Assembly (NCBI RefSeq): GCF_015529805.1
Contig: NZ_CP064654.1
Span: forward strand, 992,001-1,056,000
From: Qipengyuania soli
GTDB taxonomy: Bacteria; Pseudomonadota; Alphaproteobacteria; Sphingomonadales; Sphingomonadaceae
Length of the DNA: 64,000 nt
Direction: 5' to 3'
The translations under genes and the position numbers were made by a program. Positions 18,231-27,197 of the stretch are shown in pieces (position 1 is the first letter of the stretch; the number at the start of each line of letters is the position of its first letter). The notes beneath the pieces are model-generated. The model did no database searches. It saw only the letters and a list, made by a program, of their open reading frames with translations, and was not told the origin of the DNA.

Positions 18231-19544
18231 TCAGCGGCCGGGATAAACCGGGAAGGCAGCGCAGAGTTCGGCGACCTTGCCACGCACCGCTTCTTCGACC
18301 TGACCGTCACCCTCGGGGCCATTGCGCGACAGACCGTCTACCACTTCGGCGATGAGCGCGCCAATCTTCCGGAACTCTTCCGTCCCGAAACCGCGCGTCG
18401 TGCCTGCCGGCGTGCCAAGGCGGACGCCGCTTGTAACGAAGGGGCTGCGCGTGTCGTAGGGAATGCCGTTCTTGTTGCAGGTCAGCCAGGCGCGATCTAG
18501 GCCCTTCTCGGCATCCTTGCCGGTGACGTCCTTGGCCGTGAGGTCGACCAGCATAGAATGGTTGTCCGTGCCACCCGAAACCACGCGCAGGCCGTTTTCC
18601 TCGAGGCTCGCGGCAAGCGCACGGGCGTTGTCGACGACGCGGCGGGCATAGTCCTTGAAGTCGGGACGCAGCGCCTCTCCGAACGCAACCGCCTTGGCGG
18701 CGACGACATGCATCAGCGGACCGCCCTGGAGGCCGGGGAAGACCGCCATGTTGAGCGGCTTGGTCAGTTCCTCGTCGTTCCAAAGGATCACGCCCGAACG
18801 CGGGCCGCGCAACGACTTGTGTGTGGTGGTGGTGACCACATGGGCATGCGGGAAGGGGGAAGGATGTGCGCCGCCTGCGACAAGGCCGGAGATGTGGCTC
18901 ATGTCGACCATCAGGTAGGCGCCGACTTCGTCAGCAACCTTGCGGAAGGCTTCCCAGTCCCACACGCGTGAGTAGGCGGTGCCGCCGGCGATGATGAGCT
19001 TGGGTTTGTGCGCCTTGGCGGTCGCCATGACCTCGTCCATGTCGATACGCTCGTCCTCGCGGCGCACGCCATAGCTTACGGGCGAGAACCACTTGCCGCT
19101 CATGTTGACGGGCGAGCCATGGGTAAGATGACCGCCCGAATTGAGGTCGAGGCCCATGAAGGTGTCGCCCGGCTGAAGGAGCGCGAGGAACACAGCCTGG
19201 TTCATCTGGCTGCCCGAGTTGGGCTGGACGTTGGCGAAGTTGCAACCGAACAACTGCTTGGCACGCTCGATGGCGAGCGTCTCCACCACATCGGCATAGT
19301 CGCAGCCGCCGTAATACCGTTTGCCGGGATAGCCTTCCGCGTATTTGTTGGTGAAGACCGATCCGGTGGCTTCGAGAACGGCGGTCGAAGCGATGTTCTC
19401 CGACGCGATGAGTTCGATCTTGTCCTGCTGGCGCTTCAGTTCCTTACGGATGGCGGCATGGATTTCGGGATCGGCCTCGGCAAGCGTGTCATGCCAGAAG
19501 CGGTCCATCGGATCGCGGTCATGGGAAGCGGGCTGGGTGGCCAA
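18231..19544 (-). CDS. glyA: Serine hydroxymethyltransferase
   Basis: PLP enzyme interconverting serine and glycine with transfer of a one-carbon unit to tetrahydrofolate. The 437-residue protein has the PLP-lysine motif [16 protein letters not shown] and the usual [11 protein letters not shown] and [13 protein letters not shown] blocks. A TTG start is used: GGAG lies seven bases before it and it is four bases from the rpiB stop; an internal ATG 12 residues in is possible. Confidence 0.96.
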   Translation of the reverse strand: MATQPASHDRDPMDRFWHDTLAEADPEIHAAIRKELKRQQDKIELIASENIASTAVLEATGSVFTNKYAEGYPGKRYYGGCDYADVVETLAIERAKQLFGCNFANVQPNSGSQMNQAVFLALLQPGDTFMGLDLNSGGHLTHGSPVNMSGKWFSPVSYGVRREDERIDMDEVMATAKAHKPKLIIAGGTAYSRVWDWEAFRKVADEVGAYLMVDMSHISGLVAGGAHPSPFPHAHVVTTTTHKSLRGPRSGVILWNDEELTKPLNMAVFPGLQGGPLMHVVAAKAVAFGEALRPDFKDYARRVVDNARALAASLEENGLRVVSGGTDNHSMLVDLTAKDVTGKDAEKGLDRAWLTCNKNGIPYDTRSPFVTSGVRLGTPAGTTRGFGTEEFRKIGALIAEVVDGLSRNGPEGDGQVEEAVRGKVAELCAAFPVYPGR

Positions 19545-19545
19545 A

Positions 19546-19983
19546 TCAGGTCTCCGGGTTCGAAAGCTTGTCGACGCGGCGCTGATGGCGTCCGCCGGCG
19601 AAATCGGTGGTGAGGAAGGCTTCGAGACACGCCTTGGCCATGTCGCTGCCGGTCAGGCGCGCACCCATGGCAATGCAATTCGCGTCATTGTGCTCACGGG
19701 CTAGCGAAGCGGACAGAGGTTCCGACACCAGCGCGCAACGGACGGCAGGGTTGCGGTTGACGCTGATCGAAATGCCGATGCCCGATCCGCAGAGGGCAAC
19801 GCCGCGTTCTGCGGTCCCGTCGGCAACCACCGAGGCAAGCTTGTATCCGAAGTCCGGATAGTCGACGCTGTCAGTGGTATCGGGGCCAAGATCGGCAACC
19901 TCGTGCCCCTGCTCGATCAACCATTCACGCAGTTCGGCTTTAAGGTCGATGGCGGCATGGTCGGAGGCAATGGCGATACGCAT
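19546..19983 (-). CDS. rpiB: Ribose 5-phosphate isomerase B
   Basis: A 145-residue RpiB/LacAB-fold isomerase that interconverts ribose 5-phosphate and ribulose 5-phosphate. [15 protein letters not shown] at the start and the active-site loop [13 protein letters not shown] are typical, as is the final [11 protein letters not shown]. Start placed at the ATG giving the canonical N-terminus; an upstream in-frame ATG adds 20 unrelated residues. The stop is one base from the glyA start. Confidence 0.94.
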   Translation of the reverse strand: MRIAIASDHAAIDLKAELREWLIEQGHEVADLGPDTTDSVDYPDFGYKLASVVADGTAERGVALCGSGIGISISVNRNPAVRCALVSEPLSASLAREHNDANCIAMGARLTGSDMAKACLEAFLTTDFAGGRHQRRVDKLSNPET

Positions 19984-20154
19984 GGCGGCCCCATAGGCGA
20001 GGTAACCGATTCCCTCCACCCCAAAGCCTTGCTTTTCGACCACTGCTGTTGGACCGGGTGAACCGGCACATGTGGGTGAATACGTTGGTCGTCAGGAATC
20101 GAACAAAGGTCGACGAAGGCTTACTAATTTGAGCGATTGCTACATGATCCGGCA

Positions 20155-20718
20155 ATGGATCTCATGACCAACAGGCGCGATGCCCTATGCTTCGTGGGCG
20201 GAGGTCTTCTGCTGGGGAGTTGCGGCATGGCATCCCAATCGGAATCAGGCATAGCGACTCGTCCGGCAACGCTTGGCGACATACCCGAAATCGTCGGCAT
20301 ATTGGGCGCATATCGCGACAAACTTGCCCACTGGTCACCGCAATTCTGGCGCCCGGCACCGGGTTCGGCAGCGATGACGACGATGTATCTGGGGTCGCTC
20401 GTCGGGAAGGAGGAGCACATCTTCCTGGTGGCAGAGGAAGCCGGGGCGGTGATTGGCTTCGCGCTGGCGCTGGAAACCCCCGCACCTCCTGTATACGCCC
20501 CCGGTGATACCGGAACGCTCGACGATTTCGCTGTGTTGGACGATGAGCGATGGGAGGAAGTCGCAGGGGCTCTGCTCGCCGCAATCGTGCGCAACGCGAA
20601 AAAGCTTGGCTGGAAGCAGCTCATAGCAGTCAGCCCCAAGGCCGACGACCTGAAAAACCGCCTATTGGAAGAGGCTGGCCTCGTCGTCGCATCCCAATGG
20701 TGGACGACGAAGCTCTAG
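20155..20718 (+). CDS. GNAT-fold acetyltransferase with Tat/lipoprotein-type signal
   Basis: The 187-residue protein has an N-terminus that reads as an export signal: NRRDALCFVGGGLLLGSCG, with twin arginines, a hydrophobic core and a lipobox-like LGSC. The rest resembles an N-acetyltransferase: IATRPATLGDIPEIVGIL, EEHIFLVAEEAGAVIGFAL, TGTLDDFAVLDDERWEEVAG and a final EEAGLVVASQWWTTKL. The acetyl-CoA loop (usually Q/RxxGxG/A) is degenerate. Start among TTG 20137, ATG 20155 and ATG 20164 is uncertain. A surface-anchored GNAT would be odd because acetyl-CoA is cytoplasmic. Confidence 0.7.
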   Translation: MDLMTNRRDALCFVGGGLLLGSCGMASQSESGIATRPATLGDIPEIVGILGAYRDKLAHWSPQFWRPAPGSAAMTTMYLGSLVGKEEHIFLVAEEAGAVIGFALALETPAPPVYAPGDTGTLDDFAVLDDERWEEVAGALLAAIVRNAKKLGWKQLIAVSPKADDLKNRLLEEAGLVVASQWWTTKL

Positions 20719-20724
20719 CCAAAC

Positions 20725-22776
20725 TTACTGGTCCAGAAAGGACCTCATCTTGCGGCTGCGGCTCGGGTGCTTGAGCTTGCGCAGCGCCTTCGCCTCGATC
20801 TGACGGATACGTTCGCGGGTCACCGAGAACTGCTGACCGACTTCCTCGAGCGTGTGATCGGTGTTCATGCCGATACCGAAACGCATGCGCAGCACGCGCT
20901 CTTCGCGCGGCGTGAGCGAGGCAAGGACACGGGTGACCGTTTCCTTGAGGTTCGACTGGATCGCCGCATCGACCGGGATGATGGCATTTGGATCCTGAAT
21001 GAAGTCGCCCAGATGGCTGTCTTCCTCGTCGCCGATCGGCGTTTCGAGCGAAATCGGTTCCTTGGCGATCTTCATCACCTTGCGAACCTTTTCGAGCGGC
21101 ATCGAGAGGCGTGCGGCCATCTCTTCCGGCGTCGGCTCGCGACCTTCCTCGTGGAGGAACTGGCGGCTCGTGCGGACCAGCTTGTTGATCGTCTCGATCA
21201 TGTGGACCGGGATACGGATGGTGCGTGCCTGGTCGGCGATCGAGCGGGTAATCGCCTGCCTGATCCACCATGTCGCATAGGTGCTGAACTTATAGCCGCG
21301 GCGGTATTCGAACTTGTCGACCGCCTTCATCAGGCCGATGTTGCCTTCCTGGATGAGGTCGAGGAACTGCAGGCCGCGGTTGGTGTACTTCTTCGCGATC
21401 GAGATCACCAGGCGCAGGTTCGCCTCGACCATTTCCTTCTTGGCGATACGCGCTTCGCGTTCACCCTTCTGGACCATGTTCACAATGCGACGGAACTCGT
21501 CGAGCGCCATGCCGGTCTGGCTGGCGATGTCGGAGATTTCCGCACGGATGCGTTCTACCGCATCGGCTTCACGCTCGGCGAAAGCTGCCCACTTCTTGTC
21601 CTTCTTGGCGCGGTCGGTGAGCCAGGTATCGTCGAGCTCGTTGCCGATATAGGCATCGAGGAAGTCGGCGCGCTTGACCTTGTGGCGCTCGGCAAGGCGC
21701 AGCATCTGGCCACCCAGCGCCGTGAGGCGACGGTTGAAGGCGTAGAGGTTGTCGACCAGGAACTCGATCTTGGTCGCGTGGAATTGGACGCTTTCGACTT
21801 CAGCGGTGAGCTGTTCGCTCAGCGCTTCGTACTTCTTTTCCTTGGCCGGCGGGAAAGCCTCGCCGCGGCCCATGATCTCGACTCGCTCGGCCTGGAGCTT
21901 CTCGAACTTGCCGAAGAGGTCCGTGATGCGGGCAAAACGTTCGATGGCATCCGGCTTGAGCGCGGCTTCCATCTGGGCGAGGGACATGGTGTTGTCTTCC
22001 TCGTCGTCATCGTCCGCGGCGCGACGCTTGGACGAGCCTTCGCCGTCCTCGTCCTCGTCTTCGTCGACGTCTTCCTCTTCCTCGACCTCGTCGTCGTCGC
22101 GGATGGTCGGGCCCGCAGTCGCTTCGGAGATCTCGCCGTCGTCGTCATCGTCCTCGGCGTCGTCGGCGAGCTTGTCGGCAGGCGGTTCCTTGGAAAGCAT
22201 CGCGTCGAGATCGAGAATCTCGCGCAGCTGCATTTCCTCGTTGTTGAGGGCTTCGGACCACTGGATGATGGCGTGGAAGGTGATCGGGCTCTGGCACAGG
22301 CCCATGATCATCATGTCGCGCCCGGCCTCGATGCGCTTGGCAATGGCGATTTCGCCTTCGCGGCTGAGCAGTTCGACCGCACCCATTTCGCGCAGGTACA
22401 TGCGCACCGGGTCATCGGTGCGTTCGCCGGTCGCCAGCTTCTTGGAGGCCGCTGCAGTCTTTTTTGCAGGCTTCGAATCGTCGTCGTCGTCGTCCGAATC
22501 GTCGGCGGCGATTTCCTCGACGTCGTTGTCCGAATCCTCGGCCGCCTCGGCGTCCTCGTCACTCTCGACGATCTGCACGCCCATGTCGGACAGCGCTGAC
22601 TGGATATCCTCGATCTGGTCGGAACTCATCTCGCCCTGCGGAAGGGCGTCGTTGAGTTCGTCATAGGTGACGTATCCGCGCTTTTTCGCCTTGGCGATCA
22701 GCTTCTTGATCGATGCTTCGTTGAGATCGATCAGCGGTGCGTCGTCATTGTCGCCAGACTTCGACTTGGTGGCCAT
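20725..22776 (-). CDS. rpoD: RNA polymerase primary sigma factor (sigma-70)
   Basis: The 683-residue housekeeping sigma factor. Region 1.1 opens the protein, followed by a very acidic spacer (several D/E runs near residues 85-105 and 205-260); region 2 includes [24 protein letters not shown] and [11 protein letters not shown] (in pieces), and region 4.2 has [26 protein letters not shown]. It is 52 bases from the dnaG stop and probably cotranscribed with it, as in many proteobacteria. A 610-codon open frame on the opposite strand is a shadow. Confidence 0.97.
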   Translation of the reverse strand: MATKSKSGDNDDAPLIDLNEASIKKLIAKAKKRGYVTYDELNDALPQGEMSSDQIEDIQSALSDMGVQIVESDEDAEAAEDSDNDVEEIAADDSDDDDDDSKPAKKTAAASKKLATGERTDDPVRMYLREMGAVELLSREGEIAIAKRIEAGRDMMIMGLCQSPITFHAIIQWSEALNNEEMQLREILDLDAMLSKEPPADKLADDAEDDDDDGEISEATAGPTIRDDDEVEEEEDVDEDEDEDGEGSSKRRAADDDDEEDNTMSLAQMEAALKPDAIERFARITDLFGKFEKLQAERVEIMGRGEAFPPAKEKKYEALSEQLTAEVESVQFHATKIEFLVDNLYAFNRRLTALGGQMLRLAERHKVKRADFLDAYIGNELDDTWLTDRAKKDKKWAAFAEREADAVERIRAEISDIASQTGMALDEFRRIVNMVQKGEREARIAKKEMVEANLRLVISIAKKYTNRGLQFLDLIQEGNIGLMKAVDKFEYRRGYKFSTYATWWIRQAITRSIADQARTIRIPVHMIETINKLVRTSRQFLHEEGREPTPEEMAARLSMPLEKVRKVMKIAKEPISLETPIGDEEDSHLGDFIQDPNAIIPVDAAIQSNLKETVTRVLASLTPREERVLRMRFGIGMNTDHTLEEVGQQFSVTRERIRQIEAKALRKLKHPSRSRKMRSFLDQ

Positions 22777-22828
22777 AAACTTCAGTCAACCTAATCTGTA
22801 AGGCGTCCGGGACCTGCACCCTTAGCCA

Positions 22829-24676
22829 TCATGAACCCGTTTCGTCGGCCGCAGCAGCCTTCCGCCGCCCGAACTGTTTCAAACGCTCGTTAAGGGCCAG
22901 TAAGCGCTCGCGCAATCGGGCCTGTTCGGCGAAAGAACCTTCCGGGTCGCGATCGAAGCGCGCAGTCGCCTCCGCCAAAGCGGATTCGAGCGCGGGCCTT
23001 TCGACCAGCAGCGACACAGCCTCGGCCAGATCCTCGCGCGCATCACCCGGGTCGGTGCCTTCATCGAGGAAGGCGAAATGAGCTTTTTCCGGTGGGGCGG
23101 GAAGGCCGTGTGCGAGCGATATGGGCGATTGCGCGGACAAATCAAGCGTCTCGGCCGCCTCCAGCAGCGAATCGATGGCGGGACCGACATTTCTGTCACG
23201 CATGGCGAACTGGTGCAGGGCATGCTCGTGGCGGTGGATCTGGTCTGGGAACCGAACGAGGCCGGCAATAACGGCACGGGCAAGGGCGTCGCGTGAGCCA
23301 CCGGATATGGCCCGCGTAAGCTGCTCGCGCGCTACCGGCGACAGGGCGGGCGCGGGCTGCTTCCACTCGCCTTTTCGGAAGGTCTTGCGCGGCGCGAATT
23401 CGCGCTGTGGGCGCGAGGGGAAGGCGAATTCGGAAAACCGCTCGAGCAGCTCGCGCTTGTAGAGCGAACGGATGTCAGGGTGCTGGATGGTCTCGACATG
23501 GTCAAGCAGGCGCGCCTTGAGTCCGGCCTTGTCCTCGGGTGTGTCGAGGGGAGCGGACATGCGCTCAAAATCCCAAAGGGTATCGAGCAGGCTGACAGGT
23601 CGCGACAAAAGTTCCTCGATCGCACTTGCGCCCTTTTCGCGGATGAGGTCGTCCGGATCCATGCCACTGGGCAGGCGGACTATCGAGAGCGAGTGGGCAG
23701 GGCGAAGCATTGGCAGGACGCGCTGGATTGCCCGCATGGCCGCCCGCTGGCCGGCATTGTCGCCATCAAAGCACAGTATCGGCCGTTCGACCTGGCGCCA
23801 GAGCAGCTCGATCTGGTTCTCGGTCAGCGCCGTACCGAGCGGTGCAACCGCCTCGCGAATACCGGCGTTGGCGAGGGCGATTGCATCCATGTAGCCCTCG
23901 ACCACGATGATCCGCCCAGTCTGCCGGGCGGCAGGAGCAGCGCGGTGGAGGTTGTAGAGCGTACGCCCCTTGTCGAAGAGCGGAGTATCGGGGCTGTTGA
24001 GGTACTTCGGCTTGCCTTCGGGATCGAGCACGCGGCCGCCGAAGGCGATGACCCGCCCGCGCATGTCGTGGATGGGCAGCATCAGGCGATTGCGGAACCT
24101 GTCGTAGGGTTCCTTGTCTTCGACCGAGATACGCATGCCGGATTCGATCAGCATGGACTCGTCGAAACGAGATAACGCGCCCTTCAGTGCCTGCTTGCTT
24201 TCAGGCGCGAAGCCGAAGCCGAATTCGCGGATTGTCGCGTCCGAGAAGCCGCGTCGTGCAAGATAGGCTCTCGCCTGCGCCCCTTCGGGCGACGTCAGGT
24301 TGCCGGCGAACCATTCCTGCGCGGCGCCGGTCACGTCGTGAAGACTGGCGCGCTTCTCCGCCCGTTCCGCAGCACGCGGGTCGGGGGCAGGAACTTCCAT
24401 TCCCGCTTCGCCGGCCAGTTCCTTGACCGCATCCATGAACGGCATGCCGCGCTGGTCGGTCAGCCAGCGAATTGCGTCCCCATGCGCCTCACAGCCGAAG
24501 CAGTGGTAAAAGCCCTTCTCGTCATTGACGTAGAAGCTGGGCGACTTCTCGTTGTGGAACGGGCAGCAGGCCTTGTATTCGCGCCCCGCCTTGGTCAGGC
24601 GCAGGGTACGACCGATCACCGCGGACAACGTGGTCCGCGCGCGCAGTTCGTCGAGCCATTGGGGTGTGAGCGCCAT
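22829..24676 (-). CDS. dnaG: DNA primase
   Basis: DnaG makes RNA primers at the replication fork. The 615-residue protein has the CHC2 zinc-binding site (Cys38, His41, Cys59, Cys62: CPFH...CFGC), the RNA polymerase core with FGGRVLDPEGKPKYLNSP, and Toprim residues in IIVVEGYMDAIALANAG and FDGDNAGQRAA. The C-terminal helicase-binding part is present though divergent. It is preceded by a lipoprotein and yqeY, all minus strand. Confidence 0.96.
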   Translation of the reverse strand: MALTPQWLDELRARTTLSAVIGRTLRLTKAGREYKACCPFHNEKSPSFYVNDEKGFYHCFGCEAHGDAIRWLTDQRGMPFMDAVKELAGEAGMEVPAPDPRAAERAEKRASLHDVTGAAQEWFAGNLTSPEGAQARAYLARRGFSDATIREFGFGFAPESKQALKGALSRFDESMLIESGMRISVEDKEPYDRFRNRLMLPIHDMRGRVIAFGGRVLDPEGKPKYLNSPDTPLFDKGRTLYNLHRAAPAARQTGRIIVVEGYMDAIALANAGIREAVAPLGTALTENQIELLWRQVERPILCFDGDNAGQRAAMRAIQRVLPMLRPAHSLSIVRLPSGMDPDDLIREKGASAIEELLSRPVSLLDTLWDFERMSAPLDTPEDKAGLKARLLDHVETIQHPDIRSLYKRELLERFSEFAFPSRPQREFAPRKTFRKGEWKQPAPALSPVAREQLTRAISGGSRDALARAVIAGLVRFPDQIHRHEHALHQFAMRDRNVGPAIDSLLEAAETLDLSAQSPISLAHGLPAPPEKAHFAFLDEGTDPGDAREDLAEAVSLLVERPALESALAEATARFDRDPEGSFAEQARLRERLLALNERLKQFGRRKAAAADETGS

Positions 24677-24712
24677 AAGGTCGCAGACCTTATAGACCCG
24701 ACGCCGCCACCG

Positions 24713-25405
24713 CTAGCGCGGCTTCTTGCCCTCCACAGGCTTGTCCTCAGCCGGAAACGGCCCCCGTGCTGCCGAATGGTTACCGTCGACTTCGAGCAGG
24801 TAATTGTCGGCAGGTCCCGCAGGCGGGAGGGTCGACTGCCACCAGAAGGTGATGGTCGAACCGGGCTTCCAGCCTCCGCCTTCGGTCACGCGCCAGATCA
24901 GGCCGCCGTTGTCGAGGGTAGTGGTAATGGCCTCGGGAGCGCCAAGCGCCGCCTCCGCCTCGGCCTTCGCGTAGCCGATGGCACCGGTGAAGCCGTGCGC
25001 CTTCGCCGTCGTGCGGAAAAGCGTCGGCGCCGCTTCGACCACTTCAGGACCGGAGGTCGGCTTAATCTCATCCTTTTCGGCGTCGTCCAAAGTGACCTGA
25101 TGCACATAGGTGTAGAGCGTGCCTTCGGGCATCTTTCCGGGTACGCATTCGGTCACCTCGGCAGGACAGGCGACATAGCTGACCATAGTGCCGATCTCGG
25201 CGTTTCCGGCGCTGAGCACGGTTTCGACTTGCGAGCCCTGCGGCCCGACCACTTTCGCGCCGAGCGTCGCCAGGTTGAGGTCTGCGGCAACGAGGTTGCG
25301 CGGTGCGGCGACCGTGGCCGTCGGGGTGGGCAGCGGCTCGGGGTCGCTCTTGCCGCACGCCGCAAGCACAATCAGCAGGGGCAGGGCGAGCGCGTGACGC
25401 TTCAC
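24713..25405 (-). CDS. Lipoprotein of unknown function
   Basis: The 230-residue product starts with a lipoprotein signal (MKRHALALPLLIVLAACG, lipidated Cys17) and a Pro/Thr-rich linker. Two cysteines (VACPAEVTEC) may pair in the periplasm, and a later block GGGWKPGSTITFWWQSTLP is distinctive. No family with known function recognised. The GTG start overlaps the yqeY stop by 4 bases, so it is expressed with yqeY. Confidence 0.8.
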   Translation of the reverse strand: MKRHALALPLLIVLAACGKSDPEPLPTPTATVAAPRNLVAADLNLATLGAKVVGPQGSQVETVLSAGNAEIGTMVSYVACPAEVTECVPGKMPEGTLYTYVHQVTLDDAEKDEIKPTSGPEVVEAAPTLFRTTAKAHGFTGAIGYAKAEAEAALGAPEAITTTLDNGGLIWRVTEGGGWKPGSTITFWWQSTLPPAGPADNYLLEVDGNHSAARGPFPAEDKPVEGKKPR

Positions 25406-25854
25406 GAAAGCGCTTCCTTCACCAGGCCGCTGGCCTTGCTCATGTCGAGCGAAGCGCCGTGGCGGGATTTGAGTTCACCCATCAGGCGGCCCATGTCCTT
25501 CATACCCTCGGCGCCGATCTCGCCCTTGATCGCGGCGATGGCAGCGCGGGTTTCATCCTCGCTCATCTGCTTGGGCAGGAATTCCTCGATCACCGCGAGC
25601 TCGGCCTTTTCCTTGTCGGCGAGTTCCTGGCGTCCGCCGCCTTCGTACATTTCGATCGATTCGCGGCGCTGCTTGGCCATTTTCATGAGCACGTCGGTGA
25701 CGAGCTCATTGTCCTCCGGCTTCTTGTCCGAAGTGCGCAGTTCGATGTCGCGATCCTTGATCTTCGCCCCGATCAGGCGGAGCGCGGCAGTGCGCTCCTT
25801 GTCCTTGGCCTTCATGGCGGTGACGGTTTCGGCCTGGATTTTCTCGCGAAGCAT
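25402..25854 (-). CDS. yqeY: GatB/YqeY domain-containing protein
   Basis: A 150-residue, all-helical YqeY protein, homologous to the tRNA-binding tail of GatB; its role is not settled, though tRNA-dependent amidation is suggested. Typical motifs: LRLIGAKIKDRDIELR, EFLPKQMSEDE and GAEGMKDMGRLMGELK. The start gives MLREKIQAETV; an in-frame start 12 residues upstream is unnecessary. It sits directly upstream of dnaG-rpoD, a common arrangement. Confidence 0.93.
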   Translation of the reverse strand: MLREKIQAETVTAMKAKDKERTAALRLIGAKIKDRDIELRTSDKKPEDNELVTDVLMKMAKQRRESIEMYEGGGRQELADKEKAELAVIEEFLPKQMSEDETRAAIAAIKGEIGAEGMKDMGRLMGELKSRHGASLDMSKASGLVKEALS

Positions 25855-26018
25855 GGAAGTCCCTGTGTCAGTAAGCTGTGGATGATTCACGCCTCATTTA
25901 GGGCAGCGCGCCGCAAAGCCAAGACTTGTGCAGATTGGCGGGTTGACGGGACTCGTCGAGACCCCTAGCGGCTGGGTCTTAGCACACATCGCCGGAAACC
26001 CCTGACTCGGAGAGCCCA

Positions 26019-27197
26019 ATGGCCCTGTCCGCATTCTCGCACGCGCAACCCAAAGGCGCGACGGGAGTCCTCGTCCTCGCGGACGGAACTGTAATCTGGG
26101 GCAAAGGCTTCGGCGCGACGGGTTCTGCCGTCGGCGAGGTCTGCTTCAACACCGCCATGACCGGCTACCAGGAGGTGATGACCGATCCCTCCTACGACAG
26201 CCAGATCGTCACCTTCACCTTCCCGCACATCGGCAATGTCGGCGCGAACGAGGAAGATCACGAGAGTCGTGGCCTGGGCGCGGTTGGCTGCATTGTTCGG
26301 CAGGAGGTGACGCCGCAATCGAACTTCCGGGCGCAGCAGGAATTCGTCGAGTGGATGACAGCGCACGGAAAGATCGGGCTTTCGGGAGTCGACACCCGCG
26401 CCCTGACACGTCGCATTCGCCTTAACGGCGCGCCCAACGCGGTGATCGCACACAGTCCGCGCGGCGAATTCGACCTGAAGGCGCTAAAGAAACAGGCCGC
26501 CGAGTGGAGCGGGCTCGAAGGGCTCGACCTCGTTCCGTCCGTGACGCGCGGCGTTCTGGAGGACTGGCGCGGCGGGCATTGGCAGCTGGGCTTCGGCTAC
26601 CATGAGGCAGGCCACGAGCGCCCCCATGTCGTCGCGATCGACTATGGCGCCAAGGACAATATCTTCCGCAACCTGGTCAAGGCAGGGGCCAAGGTGACCG
26701 TCGTACCGGCGCGCAGCACGCTGGAGGAAATCCTGCGTCTCGAACCCGACGGCGTGTTCCTTTCGAACGGCCCCGGCGACCCGGCGGCGACGGGCGAGTA
26801 TGCCGTGCCGGTAATCAAGGGCCTGCTCGAGCGCGATATTCCGCTGTTCGGCATCTGCCTCGGCCACCAGATGCTCGGCCTCGCCGCGGGCGCAAAGACC
26901 GCCAAGATGTTCCAGGGCCATAGGGGTGCCAATCACCCGGTCCAGCGCGTGGGATCGAGCTGGGGCGAAAGCGAAGGCCTCGTCGAGATCACCAGCATGA
27001 ACCACGGCTTCGCGGTCGATGCCGACACACTGCCGGACTCGGTCGAACAGACCCACGTCTCGCTCTTCGACGGCACCAATTGCGGCATCTCGATCAAGGG
27101 CAAGAAGGCCTTCGGTGTGCAATACCACCCCGAGGCGAGCCCCGGACCGCAGGATAGCTTCTACCTTTTTGAAAAATTCGTTGGGATGCTCGGATAA
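26019..27197 (+). CDS. carA: Carbamoyl-phosphate synthase small subunit
   Basis: The glutamine amidotransferase subunit supplying ammonia for carbamoyl phosphate in arginine and pyrimidine synthesis. The 392-residue protein has the class I triad: Cys in GICLGHQM, and His-Glu in YHPEASPGPQDS. The N-terminal CarA domain (GYQEVMTDPSYDSQIVTFT) is intact. The TAA stop abuts the carB ATG with no gap. Confidence 0.97.
   Translation: MALSAFSHAQPKGATGVLVLADGTVIWGKGFGATGSAVGEVCFNTAMTGYQEVMTDPSYDSQIVTFTFPHIGNVGANEEDHESRGLGAVGCIVRQEVTPQSNFRAQQEFVEWMTAHGKIGLSGVDTRALTRRIRLNGAPNAVIAHSPRGEFDLKALKKQAAEWSGLEGLDLVPSVTRGVLEDWRGGHWQLGFGYHEAGHERPHVVAIDYGAKDNIFRNLVKAGAKVTVVPARSTLEEILRLEPDGVFLSNGPGDPAATGEYAVPVIKGLLERDIPLFGICLGHQMLGLAAGAKTAKMFQGHRGANHPVQRVGSSWGESEGLVEITSMNHGFAVDADTLPDSVEQTHVSLFDGTNCGISIKGKKAFGVQYHPEASPGPQDSFYLFEKFVGMLG

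Noticed and set aside
20767-22599. 610-codon open frame on the plus strand
   Set aside because: It is antisense to rpoD, whose protein is fully recognisable; the long frame arises from GC-rich codon structure and acidic D/E repeats.
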